Assembly: GCA_032622095.1 (NCBI GenBank)
Contig: CP136068.1
Location: 53,714,025-53,778,024 of the forward strand
Length of the DNA stretch: 64,000 nt
Direction of reading: 5' to 3'
Source of the DNA: Siphonodentalium dalli
Lineage: Eukaryota; Mollusca; Scaphopoda; Gadilida; Siphonodentaliidae
The translations under genes and the position numbers were made by a program. Shown here piece by piece: positions 33,700 to 46,090 of the stretch. Within the stretch, counting starts at the first letter, position 1. Every line of letters starts with the position of its first letter. Below the pieces are notes generated by a model. That model made no database searches. It was not told where the DNA came from and was given only the letters and a program-made list of their open reading frames with translations.

Positions 33700-34915
33700 A
33701 ATCTCCAAATAACCCATCATTAGCCATCGTTGGCATGGGAACTGAAATTTATCAAATTTGTCCGTATTGGATTTTCCTAAATAAAAGATATTCTAACGCA
33801 GTATACATTCAACTACCAGTGTACCAAAATACGTCTGTGTTGCAACCAGTTCATATTAACTGACAGTTTGCATATAACAAGTTATGTTGCGATTTATTGT
33901 TTCTACAATCGACTATATAAATATCACAATTTATGTCTCGTTGTACAGAAAATTGATGTCGGTACATATTTCAAACTGCTATAGTTTCTAATGCAGCTAT
34001 CGATATTCATTCAAATTCACCTTCCCGTGGAGTCTGAATTCCGAAGTTTATAAAATATTGTTGGTGATCGCTATTGGTTATAGATCATAACTAGGTTGGT
34101 AGAAAATATGACTTCTAAAGGATAAATGACCTTGACCTTTATATGTGACCTTGACATTTCAAGGTCACCGTGGATATGTGGAAATGTCGGCCAATATAAG
34201 TGTTTCCATAAACCAATGTAAAGTTTTAGGTAGTTGTTCAATTATTCACGACACGCACAATTTAATATAAAATTCCAAATATCTGATTATTAGCCATAGT
34301 TGCCATGGAAACTCAAATTTATCAAATTTGTCCCAATGGGATTCTCCTAAATAAAAGATATTCTAACGCAGTATACATTCAACTACCAGTGTACCAAAAT
34401 ACGTCTGTGTTGCAACCAGTTCATATTAACTGACATTTTGCATATAACAAGTTATGTTGCGATTTGTTGTTTCTACAATCGACAATATAAATATCACAAT
34501 TTATGTTATGTCTCATTGTACATAAAATTGATGTCGGTACATATTTCAAACTGCTGTAGTTTCTAAAGCAGATATCGATATCCATTCAAATTGACCTTCC
34601 CGTGGAGTCTGAATTCCGAAGTTTATAAAATATTGTTGGTGATCGCTATTGGTTATAGATCATATGACTGCTAAATGATAAAAATCCTGATTTTTAACAA
34701 CGACCTTGACCTTTATAAGTGACCTTGACATTTCAAGGTCACCGTGGATATGCGGAAATGTCGGCCAATATAAATGTTTCCATAAACCAATGTAAAGGTT
34801 TAGGTAGTTGTTCAATTATTCACGATACGCACACTTTAGTATTAAATTCCAAATATCTGATTATTAGCCATCGTTACCATGGAAACACAAATTTATCAAA
34901 TTTGTCCCAATAACC
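33700..34915. repeat. ~570-bp tandem repeat, two-plus copies
   Basis: Blocks TTAGCCATCGTTGGCATGG, TATTCTAACGCAGTATACAT, GTACCAAAATACGTCTGTGT, GTTATGTTGCGATTT and GACATTTCAAGGTCACC recur in the same order at about 33720, 34290 and 34862 (spacing about 570 bp); the third copy is partial. AAGGTCA half-sites resemble the GACCTTGACC wording of the pearl-like core. No gene. Confidence 0.85.
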
Positions 34916-35480
34916 TTGTATTAAAAAAATTATATTCTAATGCAGTACATATTCAGCTGTCCAGTAAACCAAAAGGCATTAGTGTTGCAATTAGTTTTGG
35001 GCTGACCCCATTTTTCGGCTAGATCGCCTGTACTATTGTACCATGTTACTCCGGGACATAATGATGCGTAATTCTATTTAAAATTGCTACCAGAATGGTG
35101 CCCATTATTGACGAATCTTGCATTCATGAGCATTCGTGCTCAGGTAATCCGTGTCCCTTGAAATAGGTGGCAATTTGAGCGAGGTATTTACAGATGAACA
35201 GGATTATTTAAAACGAAGAACCGAGTGACAGTATGAATGCCAGTTACCTTTGACATAATCAATATGAAATTTCTTAAACCCGACAATAGAAGGTCAATTT
35301 TTCTAAATGAATATTATTCCAAGTGCTACCAGATATAATGGTACATATGAGGTGGACATGTCGCGGATACCATTATCGAAGTCTGGGCTAGACGGGTTGA
35401 TGCGGGTTCACACACCCGACTTGATTGGGCGAAAATTGGGACCGATTTTAAAGCTAGATGTGGAAACACCTCATTGTGCT
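34916..35480. other. non-coding DNA
   Basis: Nothing recognised. Short plus-strand frames lack domain signals. Confidence 0.35.
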
Positions 35481-35481
35481 A

Positions 35482-35724
35482 TCCGATAAATACATGACCT
35501 CTTCCATAAGAAATGATCATTTGTTCACACTCACTTGAGCAACCACATTTGAAGCAATGATTTTGATTCTGAGTCAGTGTCTCCATTAATCTGTTATATA
35601 CACAATGTACAATTGCTGTATAATAGCTTCGACCCACAGAAGACGGCCGTGATAACACCGACTGAATTGTTCCAGAACCTAAATCACAATCGCCGCTTTC
35701 ATTGACTAGTGTCCAATAACGCAA
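35482..35724 (-). CDS. possible exon of an unidentified Cys-rich protein
   Basis: A minus-strand frame of about 75 codons after a plausible acceptor (TTATTGGACACTAG|TC at about 35711). It reads ESGDCDLGSGTIQSVLSRPS, later VHCVYNRLMETL and NHCFKCGCSSECEQMIISYG, then stops. The C...C..CGC...C spacing and balanced amino-acid use look like an extracellular domain segment, loosely like Cys-rich loops of channel ectodomains. I cannot assign a family. Low confidence that it is a real exon. Confidence 0.22.
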
Positions 35725-36599
35725 AGATGATATTCAGAAAAAGATAGCGCTCGTCGTACAAAATTAGTTCAGATTTTGCATCTTCGGAAAATTATCTGAT
35801 CAGTGATAAACATAATAATAGTCATGTCCAGAATGAGAATCCCTCCTGTGTGTCTAACTTAATTGTGCGGCTTCTGTTGAACAAGATCGTCATGAAGGAC
35901 CGCTTTATTTGCAATATATGAATGCGATAACCTTCATAAATATCAAATGCTGTTTCCAACTTGGTGGAAAAGTAAACTTGTCTACGTTATGTTACATCTG
36001 AACGGGTCATATTCAGACCAAGAGACCTGCTGCTGTTGCAAGCACCATTGGTGTTTGAAACGTAAAACCCATGTCATTAATGTATCAATCGGGCTGTATT
36101 CAATATTCGTATTTACAGGCAACACCGGCGGAAAACAATATGGCGAATAATTTCTCGTCCCCACATCGTCCCGATTGTACAAAGACATATGCATGTATTT
36201 CCTACACGCTGTTCAGTAAATACTAAACTACGGCTATCGTGTCCAGTTACTGATTTCGCTCAGCACATTCGGAGTTGTTATGGATGAGTTATCATAGATC
36301 AGATTCTGGTCTGCACAGAAGTTGTTGCTATATGTCATTTCTGAGATGGAGCGACAAATTACACCAAGACTCGTGATCCCATTTTGTTTTACCCATTTGC
36401 ACATCAAACACCACCACAATATAATATTAGGATACGCACTATACACGGTCCACTCACGTCGCGCATGTTGGGATAACTATATATCCTCTCGCTGGTGGGT
36501 ACCAATCTGGTTGTCATTTTAATAGAACTGGCCACTGTTACGTCCTAGTATTGCAAAATGATATGAATATAATAGGACTATTGGTTTGATAAGACAGTG
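35725..36599. other. non-coding DNA between the inverted arms
   Basis: No gene supported. Minus-strand frames at 35982-36194 and 36234-36446 have no recognisable domain. Confidence 0.35.
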
Positions 36600-38075
36600 C
36601 ATTGCGATGGTGGTGCTAATTGCGACATGACAGGTTTTACAATTTCCATCCATATACCGGCCACCGTATTGGCAGCCATCTTGGTGTTAATATGTCATGT
36701 AGTAACCGCCGACGGCATAACATTATCGTATATACAAATTATATCCACCCACGCTACACTATTGTCTTTATGAATTTCCGAGAAGATGACAAAAATAGGT
36801 TTTCGATTAGTTTTGGACTAAACTAATTAAATATTTAATAAAAACATGGGACCAGGAGGTGCTTTGTGTACCGGAGTCACTTAAGTGTTCTAGTCGATGG
36901 ATCGGGATATATATATATTACATAAAACTGTAGCAGTTTATCGACGGCCGTTGTGTTAGTTAAGCCATTTTGGCAAGTAATCGTGCGTTCTTAGAAATTT
37001 CACAATTCCCACCTATATACCGGCCACCATATTGGCAGCCATCTTGTGTTATTCGGCCAGTTTTTAAACCAAGACGGAACGAAATTACCATATACACTAA
37101 TTATCTCCACCCTTTATACATTATTTCATTTTTGCCTCTCGGAAGAAGGCAAAATGCATTTTAGATTATCTTTTTGTGGAAAAAATCTAAAATTTTGAGT
37201 CAGGAGGTACATTATGTAATATTGTTACTTTATTGCTCGACTGTATCGATCGAAACATATATATTAGACAAAACCTTAGCAGATTATGATGATGATGATG
37301 TAGATTATGATGATGATGATGCTGATGGTGATGAAGATTAGCATAATACAGTTGACGATTATAGTGATGACGAGATGATGACGATGACTATGTTGTAAAT
37401 AGTATATATATGTTCACATTCATCTCTAATTTCATGTTAATTCATGATTGAGTTAATAAAGCATTCCATCACGACCGTTGTGTTAATATCGTAATTTGGC
37501 ACATAATCGTGCGTTCTGTGTGCCTTACACCACAGCCCGACGCCTCTCAGCTTTATGGGGAGGGTTGATTTTTCTGCCTTTGATACAAAATAATGCGACT
37601 AACAGCGATAAGCAATATATTATAACGTAGCTAATTGGCCGTAGTTTCCCATGGTATAAAATAATTGGACAAAACCATCTTACTTCTGATTGTATAAGAA
37701 ACGAATGACAACGCTTTGCTTGAATCGTCATATTCTTCTCATCCTAAAAATTATTTGACGTCATTGACTGTCATTCCGAGATTCAATGGTTACACGTATT
37801 ACCTAACTCTTGTTATCGCCCCATTCATAGTTATCAAAATTGGATGGATATCTCTTCTCAAAATGTGTGAAAATACTTTGTCAAAAATGTCGGCTCTATT
37901 TAAAATATGATCGATGTTTTCATCTGGTGCCTCAATAAAACTACGCGGTGCGAAAAAGTCCGCCTATCTGACAAATCCAACATCCGGATTCCGAAAGCTA
38001 AGTGTTCATGCTAATAAAAAATGTAGGTCTCATAAATTCCCTCTCCAGGCGACACCTATGTCCATATTTTCCTAA
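36600..38075 (-). repeat. large inverted repeat, right arm
   Basis: Inverted partner of 31270-32590. It holds two tandem versions of the CCGGCCACC(A/G)TATTGGCAG block (about 36657 and 37019) and a GATGATGAT microsatellite (37286-37380) that the left arm lacks. The outer end is GGCGACACCTATGTCCATA at about 38050. Confidence 0.72.
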
Positions 38076-38750
38076 ACTATTCGGACATGGGATGTTTCTC
38101 CCGGAATAGCCCACATAATATACGCTTTTTCCTTTCTTCGGGGAATTGGGTGATTTTATATCATATTCTGGACCAAATAGGACCAAATATATGTCCATTG
38201 TTAACGACATGCTTTCTGTATTTTACAGGCGCGGAAAGGAATCACTGCTTGGGTATCGTCTCCACAATTCTTACAGCATTCATTCTATCGAAAATCACAT
38301 CATAGTCATTGAACATTGTAGAGCAAAATGATGTACATATTGGTTTTGTATCGTGATTCGTCTTTTAGTGTAATTAAATGTCTTGCTTACACTTCTCAAA
38401 TTACTGACATGTTAAACATTTGCGAGGCCTCATGTAGATCGACAGCTATATAATTATGTTGGAAAAAACTATTCCGTGCAACAGTTCACATCGGTTTCTA
38501 CGTAGACACCGGTTTCATAAATGTGCAATATTTTAGTCCGCATTATGTGATACCGCTATAATTGTGCAAAACAATTAACAATTGGGTGTTATATGTTGAG
38601 TTTATCATAGTTCATACCATTGGACGGGTTTTCCGCCAAACAAATGGAACATTACAATCTATTTATGGTTAATTTTTGGCGTGGTTATATTGACCCCTTA
38701 TATTGGAGAGAAATAAAACATACGTATAGAATCTTACATATATATTATAA
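38076..38750. other. non-coding DNA
   Basis: Nothing recognised beyond anonymous AT-rich sequence between two repeats. Confidence 0.35.
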
Positions 38751-41545
38751 ACTAGCAGGGTTACCCGGCGTTGCCCAGGTTAATGTATGCTGTGGATATG
38801 TGTTGGGAATAGAGAATGCTCTTGCTTAAAGTGTTATACATTTTATCATAAATTGTATATTCAAATAGCATCACAAAACAGTGATTATTACAGTCATGAA
38901 ATATAAGTAATGGCTCACGATTATGTTTATCGCGATTAATCCGTTCCACCAATAATGAAGTATTTATTTATTTACAACTGCGTATACATTAGACGTTATA
39001 ATATGACACATGAACATCATAAACACATTAGTTCGATAAAAGATGATAATTGGGTTTTACATATTGAGATGCATCAATCAATATAGTGGGTTGGACTAAG
39101 ACCTGGCTATCATATCTCCATGAAGATACAGATGTTTCAAAGAAATTTCCAGGTGCTCCTCTGTTCATGGTGCTATATATTGGCTAAATATTCTTAGTTT
39201 AAACGAAATGTTGCCGCGCACGTATATCAGCTACATGTGCCAGGCACAGAGCGAGATTTTGAGTTGTTTATGTCAGTCGATGAGTCTGTTCTAAAACCCT
39301 TGTCAGATGTCAGTATTGGTAGGATCCTGAAATGTCTTGTGCTACTAACTGCATTTTCCGAAGAAACTATATTTGACTGCACACTGTGACCACTATTTTT
39401 GAACAGGCCTTCCATATCTCTTGACAAATTGTTACTTTTTGTGGAAACTGTATTGAATGGAACAGACTAAATTGTGTTATTATATATATGCAATCCTCTG
39501 ACGGTTCGATGTCTCTCAGTTTGCACGAATATATGTATCTCTTCAATAGAATGATAAATATACGTTTAATGCTTCTTCTAGTTATCTCTTTTTGCTAGCT
39601 CATTGTGTGAATGCCTTGATTGCCATTCCCATATAAATATGACTGTTAAGAAGATATAATTGTTCAAGTGACTTATATGGGTCACCATATGTCGGGATTG
39701 TGAAATGTGAACGCCCAACTACTTAACATGATATGGAGATGACCTGGTGACTGTATATAACTTATATGTGGATATAGGCGAATAGCAATCTTATCAATGA
39801 TAGTGCATATCCGCTCGCCACCCGTGACGCAAAGGACACCAAATGTGATTTAATTCATGGTATATCATTAGAGAAAAAAGTGTATGAATTTGGTGGAATT
39901 TGGTTTATTAAATCAATGGTTGATGCAACGCTGACTCGAACAACGCCATATTGCGAAGGTGATTATGTATTCGTTTGGTGGAAATCAGCGACAAAACTGT
40001 TTCACCATATTTTTTTTAATTTCCCCTCCCACCAACAGCGTCATTTTAGAACATTTTTACCCGCACCATTATCTTCCTTGTAAAAAGTTACCCCTCTTAG
40101 AACGCCTTGGTGCCATCTCGACTGTACCGCGTGAAGTTATATATAGAACGTACACAGACAGACAAAAAAACAGACAGACAGCACGATTTTATTTCTTGTA
40201 TCATTTGAGAAGAACGTGTCTGAATTTGATGGTCATTGGTACTAAAAATATTTTGTATCAGTTTTGGTGACACTCCCGTCCCTATTTCGGACTCAAGCTG
40301 CACACACTAAGACTCATTAGAGATTAGAGATGCATATATATGAAATTGGTGAAAATTGGCGATTATACAAATTCGTATCAAATTTAAGGTCCCCATATAT
40401 CTCGCCCATAGGGCACCAATTTGGTGTATCTAAACCACACGATAAGATTCCTCGTATCACGGAGAAGAATATGTATCAATCTGGTGGAAATATGCACTAA
40501 AAATATAGATATAATTTTTTGTGTCCCTCTCATCTCTATACACTACTGACTCGAATGGCCCTACTTGTGACATCCTTAAACCACACGATTACACTCCTGA
40601 TATCATGGAGATGATTGTTTATAAGTTTGGTGATAATCGGCGACTAAACAATTTTTTTAATCAAATTTGGTGCCAATCCCTCCCCTCTCCATCTCTCACC
40701 AAACAGCACCACTATGGCGTCTTTAAATCACGATTAGATTCCTCGTATCATGGATAAGAACGTGTGTCAATTTGGCGGAAATTGGCGCTAACAAAAATTT
40801 GTGTATCAATTTTGGTGCCCCTGTCCCTTTCAATGCAACCCTGACTCGAATGAGGCCACATTTGACAGATAAAAGCCACACCATTAGACTCCTCATACCA
40901 TGGGGATGATTTTGTATCGGCGACTTACTTGTATTATCAAATTTAGTGCCCACCCCTCCCAATCTCGCATCCAAAAACAACAATTTGGCGTTGTTAAATC
41001 GCACAATTAGATTCCTTGTATCATGAAGAAGAATATATATCAATTTGGTGGAAATCGGCGCTAAAATTAATTTTATCAATTTTTGGTGCCCCTCTCCCCT
41101 TCCGTTCATCCCTGACTCAAACGACGCAACTTTTGACATATTTAAACCACACCGTTGGATTCTTCATATCATGGGGATGATTATATGTAAGCTTCGTGGC
41201 AATCGGCGACAGAAAAAAAATCTGCCCACCCCCTCCTTCCGGACACCCCTGACGCGAACGGCGCGACTTTTGCCATATTTAAACCATGCCATTAGATTCC
41301 TCATATTATGGGGATGATTATATATAAGTTTGGTGGCAAACGGCGACAATTTTTTTTCTGCCCCTCCCCCTTTTATGCCCCTGACAACAACGGCGTCACT
41401 TTAGAAAATTCTAACCCCGACCATTATCTTTCTCGTAAAAGGCTACTCCTAGTAGATCCCTTTGGCATCATCTATAGATGGTCCCCTGTGAATTTCTATA
41501 GAACACAGACAGACAGACAGACATTCGCAAATATAGATATAGACT
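38751..41545 (+). mobile_element. pearl-like repeat element with ~140-bp tandem core, copy 2
   Basis: The left end ACTAGCAGGGTTACCCGGCG parallels the left end at 27804; both follow ATTATAA. From about 39820 to 41460 there are tandem units of about 125-150 bp with CTCATATCATGGGGATGATT, CAATTTGGTGGAAATCGGCG and a 'TTTGGTGCCCCTCCC' block (seen near 40202, 40457, 40603, 40748, 40898, 41022, 41168 and 41309). An (ACAG)-rich tract and CAAATATAGATATAGACTA close it. A second internal end-like block with ACAGACAGAC lies at 40150-40180, so two elements may be fused or nested. No coding content. Confidence 0.55.
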
Positions 41546-42310
41546 AACTGATATCAATAGAGATATTCCGCTTGTAGCGTTTGTAGGGATTGTATCGATT
41601 GTGCGTGTGTACCATTCGTAACTGCGCACTTCGTAGATATATATCCGTGTGTATCACGTGAATAAGGCTGGACGCCAATGATGATATATACTGTATAGTA
41701 CTTGTATAGCTGTTGTAACACAATTTTCAATCGAAAATATTGGAAAACTTTAGTTATAAAAACAAAAATACTAAATTATTGTCACAAAACGGTCCCGCGT
41801 TGTGTCTTCACAATTGGTGATTAATGGTATGCGACCTCGCCTTAATCCAGAACGGACTAGTCCCGGTCGTGTTTTATGATCTGATCTGACAGTATATTGC
41901 GTGGTGGCACACATATACAAACTGCTCAAGGCTACGCGCAAAAAAACAATTTCGGTTTTCGAGGAAATATGACACCGAATTATTAAAAGAGGAGAAAATG
42001 GAATGTGAATTTGGCAAGATGGGCTGAAAGTAGATGGAAGGAGAGAATATAGCAGAGTTATGATTGTTTGTACATCGCACCTGCAAGCACAATATATCAA
42101 AAGCGAGTTTGCGATTTCAAACAGGTGCGGGTACGTTTCCACCAATATAAGACCGAGTTGGCCCCTTGTTTAGGCGAAAATTTACTCATATTCAGCGTTG
42201 GGTTGGAATCTTTCAACAGTTTCGAAGTGTCGGAGCACAAGATGGTCAAAAATGATCTCAAGATAAATTGGTATTATGGTCTGGAATTAGGCCGGTTGGG
42301 GGTGGGTCGG
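41546..42310. other. non-coding DNA
   Basis: A 124-codon minus-strand and an 84-codon plus-strand frame overlap here. Neither shows a family signature, and I treat both as chance. Confidence 0.35.
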
Positions 42311-43820
42311 TTGGATATTTGAACTTAGAAACAATAAAGAGCGTTCAATGTTTTTGTTTGTTTAAAAAAAAGAAAGTTTTTATTGATCAAGATTAAATGT
42401 ATATAAATATTGTAACAAGATTTGCAAAAAAAGATCACACACTAACTCTTTCATCCCCAGTCTATCAGTAACTTTCATACCTCCTTTCGCTCACATGCTC
42501 TTTCACTCATCGCGACAAGTTTATAATTATACACGTTTCTGGTATGGGTCCCGCAAGCTATGTTAGACATATGTTTAGTCAAAGAGCTAATATCGGTAGG
42601 TTCAAGGCTTATAAGATATTAATTGTGTATATATAGCTCTTTGCTAAGTATAATGGGATTTTGATTGATGTTGAAATAAGTTTTTTCCCTTTCTGGTGGG
42701 TCAACTCGGCGGTTTTTCGGCACTTATTCCTCGGGAACGATATTTTGATACATCATGGTTTGTTTGCTTCTGACGTTTTGTTAAGAGCTTCAATGATTAA
42801 AAACCAGTTTTTCTCAAAAGAGGGTAATTTCATTTGGCACTGTGCCAACAATTTCTCCTGTAAATATCTAGATTGTAGTTCTGATAGAAAGGATTTTAGT
42901 GATAACATATCAGGATTAAATTTAGTTTTGTATATGTATTGTTTTATCAGTAGCCAAAACAGATTCATCATAGAGTTACCGCCCATTGATAGGGATCCAA
43001 GAATTGCAATCTTTCTTGTGGCTAACAAGGCGATACCATTTGATTTGCACCAAATAGTAACATCATTTATAAAGTTTTTTACAAGCGGGCAGTCCCAAAA
43101 AATATGGGATATATCTTCAGATGTTGTGCCGCAGCGATTACATAAATCATTTTGTTCTAGGTTGACCATTTTAAGAAATTTCTTTGTGGAAAGTATTCTA
43201 TGATTAATTCTATATTGTAACCACCACATTTTCGTGTCAGGCGTCGTGGTGAAAGCAAGCCGGTTGTAGTTTTCCCATTGAATGTCATTATCCTCAAATT
43301 CAGCCTGCCATTTTGTATGGGATTTTGGTACGATATTCATTGAATTTAAAATTTTGTAGAAGTCCTGTCCACCATGAGTATTGTTCAATGGGATAACAAA
43401 ATTACTTGGAAGGAAAGGGCTTTCAATACGAAATAAGGGTTGGTTGAGCTTTTGTGACATAGCTATTATTTGTTGGCGGATGCTGTTCATTGTCAGAAAA
43501 TCTGTACGTATATGATAACATTCGAATAAAGATTGTTCTGTGTGTAATATGCCACCTCTTTGAAACAAGTCATTTACATATATAATTCCTTTTTTTCGCC
43601 ATGAAAACAAATTAATGGTATGTCCTTCCAGTTTTATATCGGGGTTGTTCCAAACAGTGCATGCCTGAAATCGATTTTGTTTCTTATTTTTTTCTAACAT
43701 ATTTGCAAAAGCCAGTAGTACGTCATGCCAGAAAGGATTGTTCACGACATTAGCTTTGTTTTTTAGAAAAGCATGGTTGTATGTCAGAAATAGGTGGTCT
43801 TTGGTGATAGGAAGGTCGGT
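42311..43820 (-). mobile_element. 5'-truncated L1/Tx1-type LINE
   Basis: Minus-strand copy consisting of the C-terminal part of ORF2 (43820-42753) and a 3' region running toward about 42330. The 5' part (endonuclease and most of the reverse transcriptase) is missing, as usual for LINE insertions. The exact 3' end is uncertain. Confidence 0.65.
42753..43820 (-). CDS. LINE ORF2 C-terminal part (reverse transcriptase tail, zf-RVT)
   Basis: Open for about 355 codons; the upstream limit is a TGA at 43821-43823 and no proper start exists, so it is a fragment. Readable blocks are NNPFWHDVLLAF, FSWRKKGIIYVNDLF and KMWWLQYRINHRILSTKKFL, then the zinc-knuckle C-X2-C-X8-H-X4-C in LCNRCGTTSEDISHIFWDCP. 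This WW..QYRI.H....T..L / C..C / HIFW.C pattern is the tail of L1- and Tx1-like ORF2 proteins. The intact frame suggests a young insertion. Distinct from the LINE family at 9.0 kb. Confidence 0.85.
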   Translation of the reverse strand, partial: TDLPITKDHLFLTYNHAFLKNKANVVNNPFWHDVLLAFANMLEKNKKQNRFQACTVWNNPDIKLEGHTINLFSWRKKGIIYVNDLFQRGGILHTEQSLFECYHIRTDFLTMNSIRQQIIAMSQKLNQPLFRIESPFLPSNFVIPLNNTHGGQDFYKILNSMNIVPKSHTKWQAEFEDNDIQWENYNRLAFTTTPDTKMWWLQYRINHRILSTKKFLKMVNLEQNDLCNRCGTTSEDISHIFWDCPLVKNFINDVTIWCKSNGIALLATRKIAILGSLSMGGNSMMNLFWLLIKQYIYKTKFNPDMLSLKSFLSELQSRYLQEKLLAQCQMKLPSFEKNWFLIIEALNKTSEANKP

Positions 43821-44128
43821 TCAAGAGCGTTCAATGTTAGTCTATTACTTATATGTTATAATAAAGAGGGTGTGTTTCACTACCGTCTGTGCGAAACATC
43901 GAAAACAGATGAAAAATCGCAACATTTTTCATTTCGTTTCAATTTAATTAAGGCTTGGTCCCTATATACCGCACTAATTTGCCTATACATCATTCTCAAA
44001 GTCCGTTCAAGGGGTAAACATCTATTTAAATGAGCAATCAGTCATCAACCACACGCGATGATACCACCATCAAGTAACTAAAGGGTTGTCTCCAAAAGAG
44101 TAATAAATGTACATGTATAATTCCACGG
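43821..44128. other. non-coding DNA
   Basis: Nothing recognised between the LINE and the following TIR element. Confidence 0.35.
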
Positions 44129-44130
44129 TA

Positions 44131-44898
44131 TATAAACACCTCAAAAAATAAAGTCCCCCCCCTAATATATTCGGTAATATTTTATGAGATATTGGATGGA
44201 TTTTGACGAAACTTTACGCTAATACTTAGTGGTGTCTGATACACAACCTATGTGAGGCACCGTCCTGTGAGTTATGTTATGGCCGGCTGAGCATGAATTT
44301 AATGGAAGAGGGGTGCTTTTCAAAAGTTGCAAAACACTGAGGTAGAGTTGACAGTCAATCCATTGTTCACACACGTTGTTACTGGCTGTAAATGTGGTCT
44401 AAAAGTGACACTGTGAGTCCACGATAACATGCGTGTCACATTCGGGACACAATGTTCCTGCTGAATGCCCAGGCCATTCAGTCTAACCACATTCCTTTGG
44501 AATGACACCTTGAAGTTTCATGCTGTGAGCAACACAGAGTTATTGAAATCAGTCTCTTTGAAGCCATTTTTCAGTAAACCATGTTCCCACCATGTAGGCC
44601 ATTGAGGTACCAACAGATAGGGATGTTCCTAGCCTGTGCGAGAAGTGGGGACCAAGGCCCAGCTAAATGTCTGTGATCACTCTACCTGTGTTTTTGCAAC
44701 TTTTGAAAAGTGCCCCTCTCTCATTCAATTTGTGCCCACTCAGCCATATCTCACAGCACAGTAATTAGCACACATGATGTTTTGGTAACACAAATCATTT
44801 GTGGAAAGTTTCATCAAAATCCATCCAATATCTCATAAAATATTACCGAATATATTTGTGGGGGGGGGGGGAGACTTTTTTTTTTGGAGGTGTTTATA
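44131..44898. mobile_element. 768-bp TA-flanked element with ~215-bp terminal inverted repeats
   Basis: The ends TATAAACACCTC and GAGGTGTTTATA are flanked by TA at 44129-44130 and 44899-44900. The inverted repeats contain ATATTCGGTAATATTTTATG and AGATATTGGATGGATTTTGA, and extend to CTTTTCAAAAGTTGCAAAAC (about 44318) versus its complement near 44700. The centre (44347-44682) has no recognisable transposase; a short minus-strand frame there is not assignable. The TA duplication suggests a Tc1/mariner-type non-autonomous element. Confidence 0.85.
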
Positions 44899-44904
44899 TA
44901 CCGA

Positions 44905-46090
44905 TGCCCATGCTTGTATTAAAAGTGGGATACATAAACTTCCAAATGTTTCATCTGCTTGAAATATGCGTTAGAAATCTGCCTTAATTTAAATCACATT
45001 GAAAATGAAATCATTTTCTTTTATTTTGGCTATTTACAATCAGATTATGGTACTGACATATATAGCAATGTCCAAAGTGGTCACAGAACAGACGTCAATT
45101 TGAGCGCAAATCTAATTCTATTTACCCTTTGCTACTTTTGCCAAATGATGTTTTCCCCTGTATGCAAGATTTCTGCAAAACCATGTCACACTTTAAATGT
45201 CATTGTCAGAGTGACTCCCTCAGTTACTGTTACAGTGAAAAAAAGTCTTCGTGGGTAGAACACTTTATTTAACTTTGTTCAACTGATTAAATTATAATAC
45301 ATTTCTTTGACCCCGTAATGGCATAATTTACATTGAATTGGTCATGTTCGCATGTATCCGTTGATTATATGATACCGAGGATTTCTGAAACGTTGGTTAG
45401 CCTGGGGTATACATCTGAGAACCTCTAACGGGAAGAATTACAGCGACTTCCACCCAATAACATACTAACGTTTTTCAATACCATTGCACACACTTTGTCC
45501 GAACGAAACAACTCTATTTTGTCTAGAGCTAATGCAGTATATACATAATTGAATGTGTTAATTCGCGGCCATCTTGTTAACTAGCTCGTTGAGAGAAGTC
45601 TCTATATCAACGGCGAGATTTGTAGATCGGGGTTACTCGGATCAAAGTTCCAATCTTGGATATCCATGCAAATCAACGTTTTGGAAATTCTGGGTACCGG
45701 GTACTCTATTCAATGGAAACACACGAACCTGAATAGTCGGCCCGTCATTTACTACATACCAACATCACAGTGGCTAAACAAACATATAATCGGAAAAATT
45801 CTATTTAAGAACATAAATACTACAGAAGAATCAAAACAACACCATAAAAACAAGTTTTTAGACCGGATAGACGGTTTCCCAACAGCAATAAACGTCAGTA
45901 TAAATTGTACATACACATTTGCCGATCGCAAGCGGACTCCATTTGAGCGAAGGACTCTTTTCTATAGATAAAAACGGCCTTTGATCACTTCAGAATATAA
46001 ATTTTCTCGCAAACATTCCCTCTTCAAATGTCATTTTAACACATATAAAGCATCTGTCGGAAATCCCACTATATTGCAACAGAAAGGCAG
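44905..46090. other. non-coding DNA with one unassigned ORF
   Basis: A 101-codon frame at 45666-45971 on the plus strand (MQINVLEILGTGYSIQWKHT start) has ordinary amino-acid composition, but I recognise no domain and see no splice or promoter support. Otherwise anonymous sequence. Confidence 0.35.

Noticed and set aside
41771-42145. 124-codon minus-strand ORF
   Set aside because: Ser/Leu/Arg-rich with no family signature, and it overlaps a plus-strand frame.
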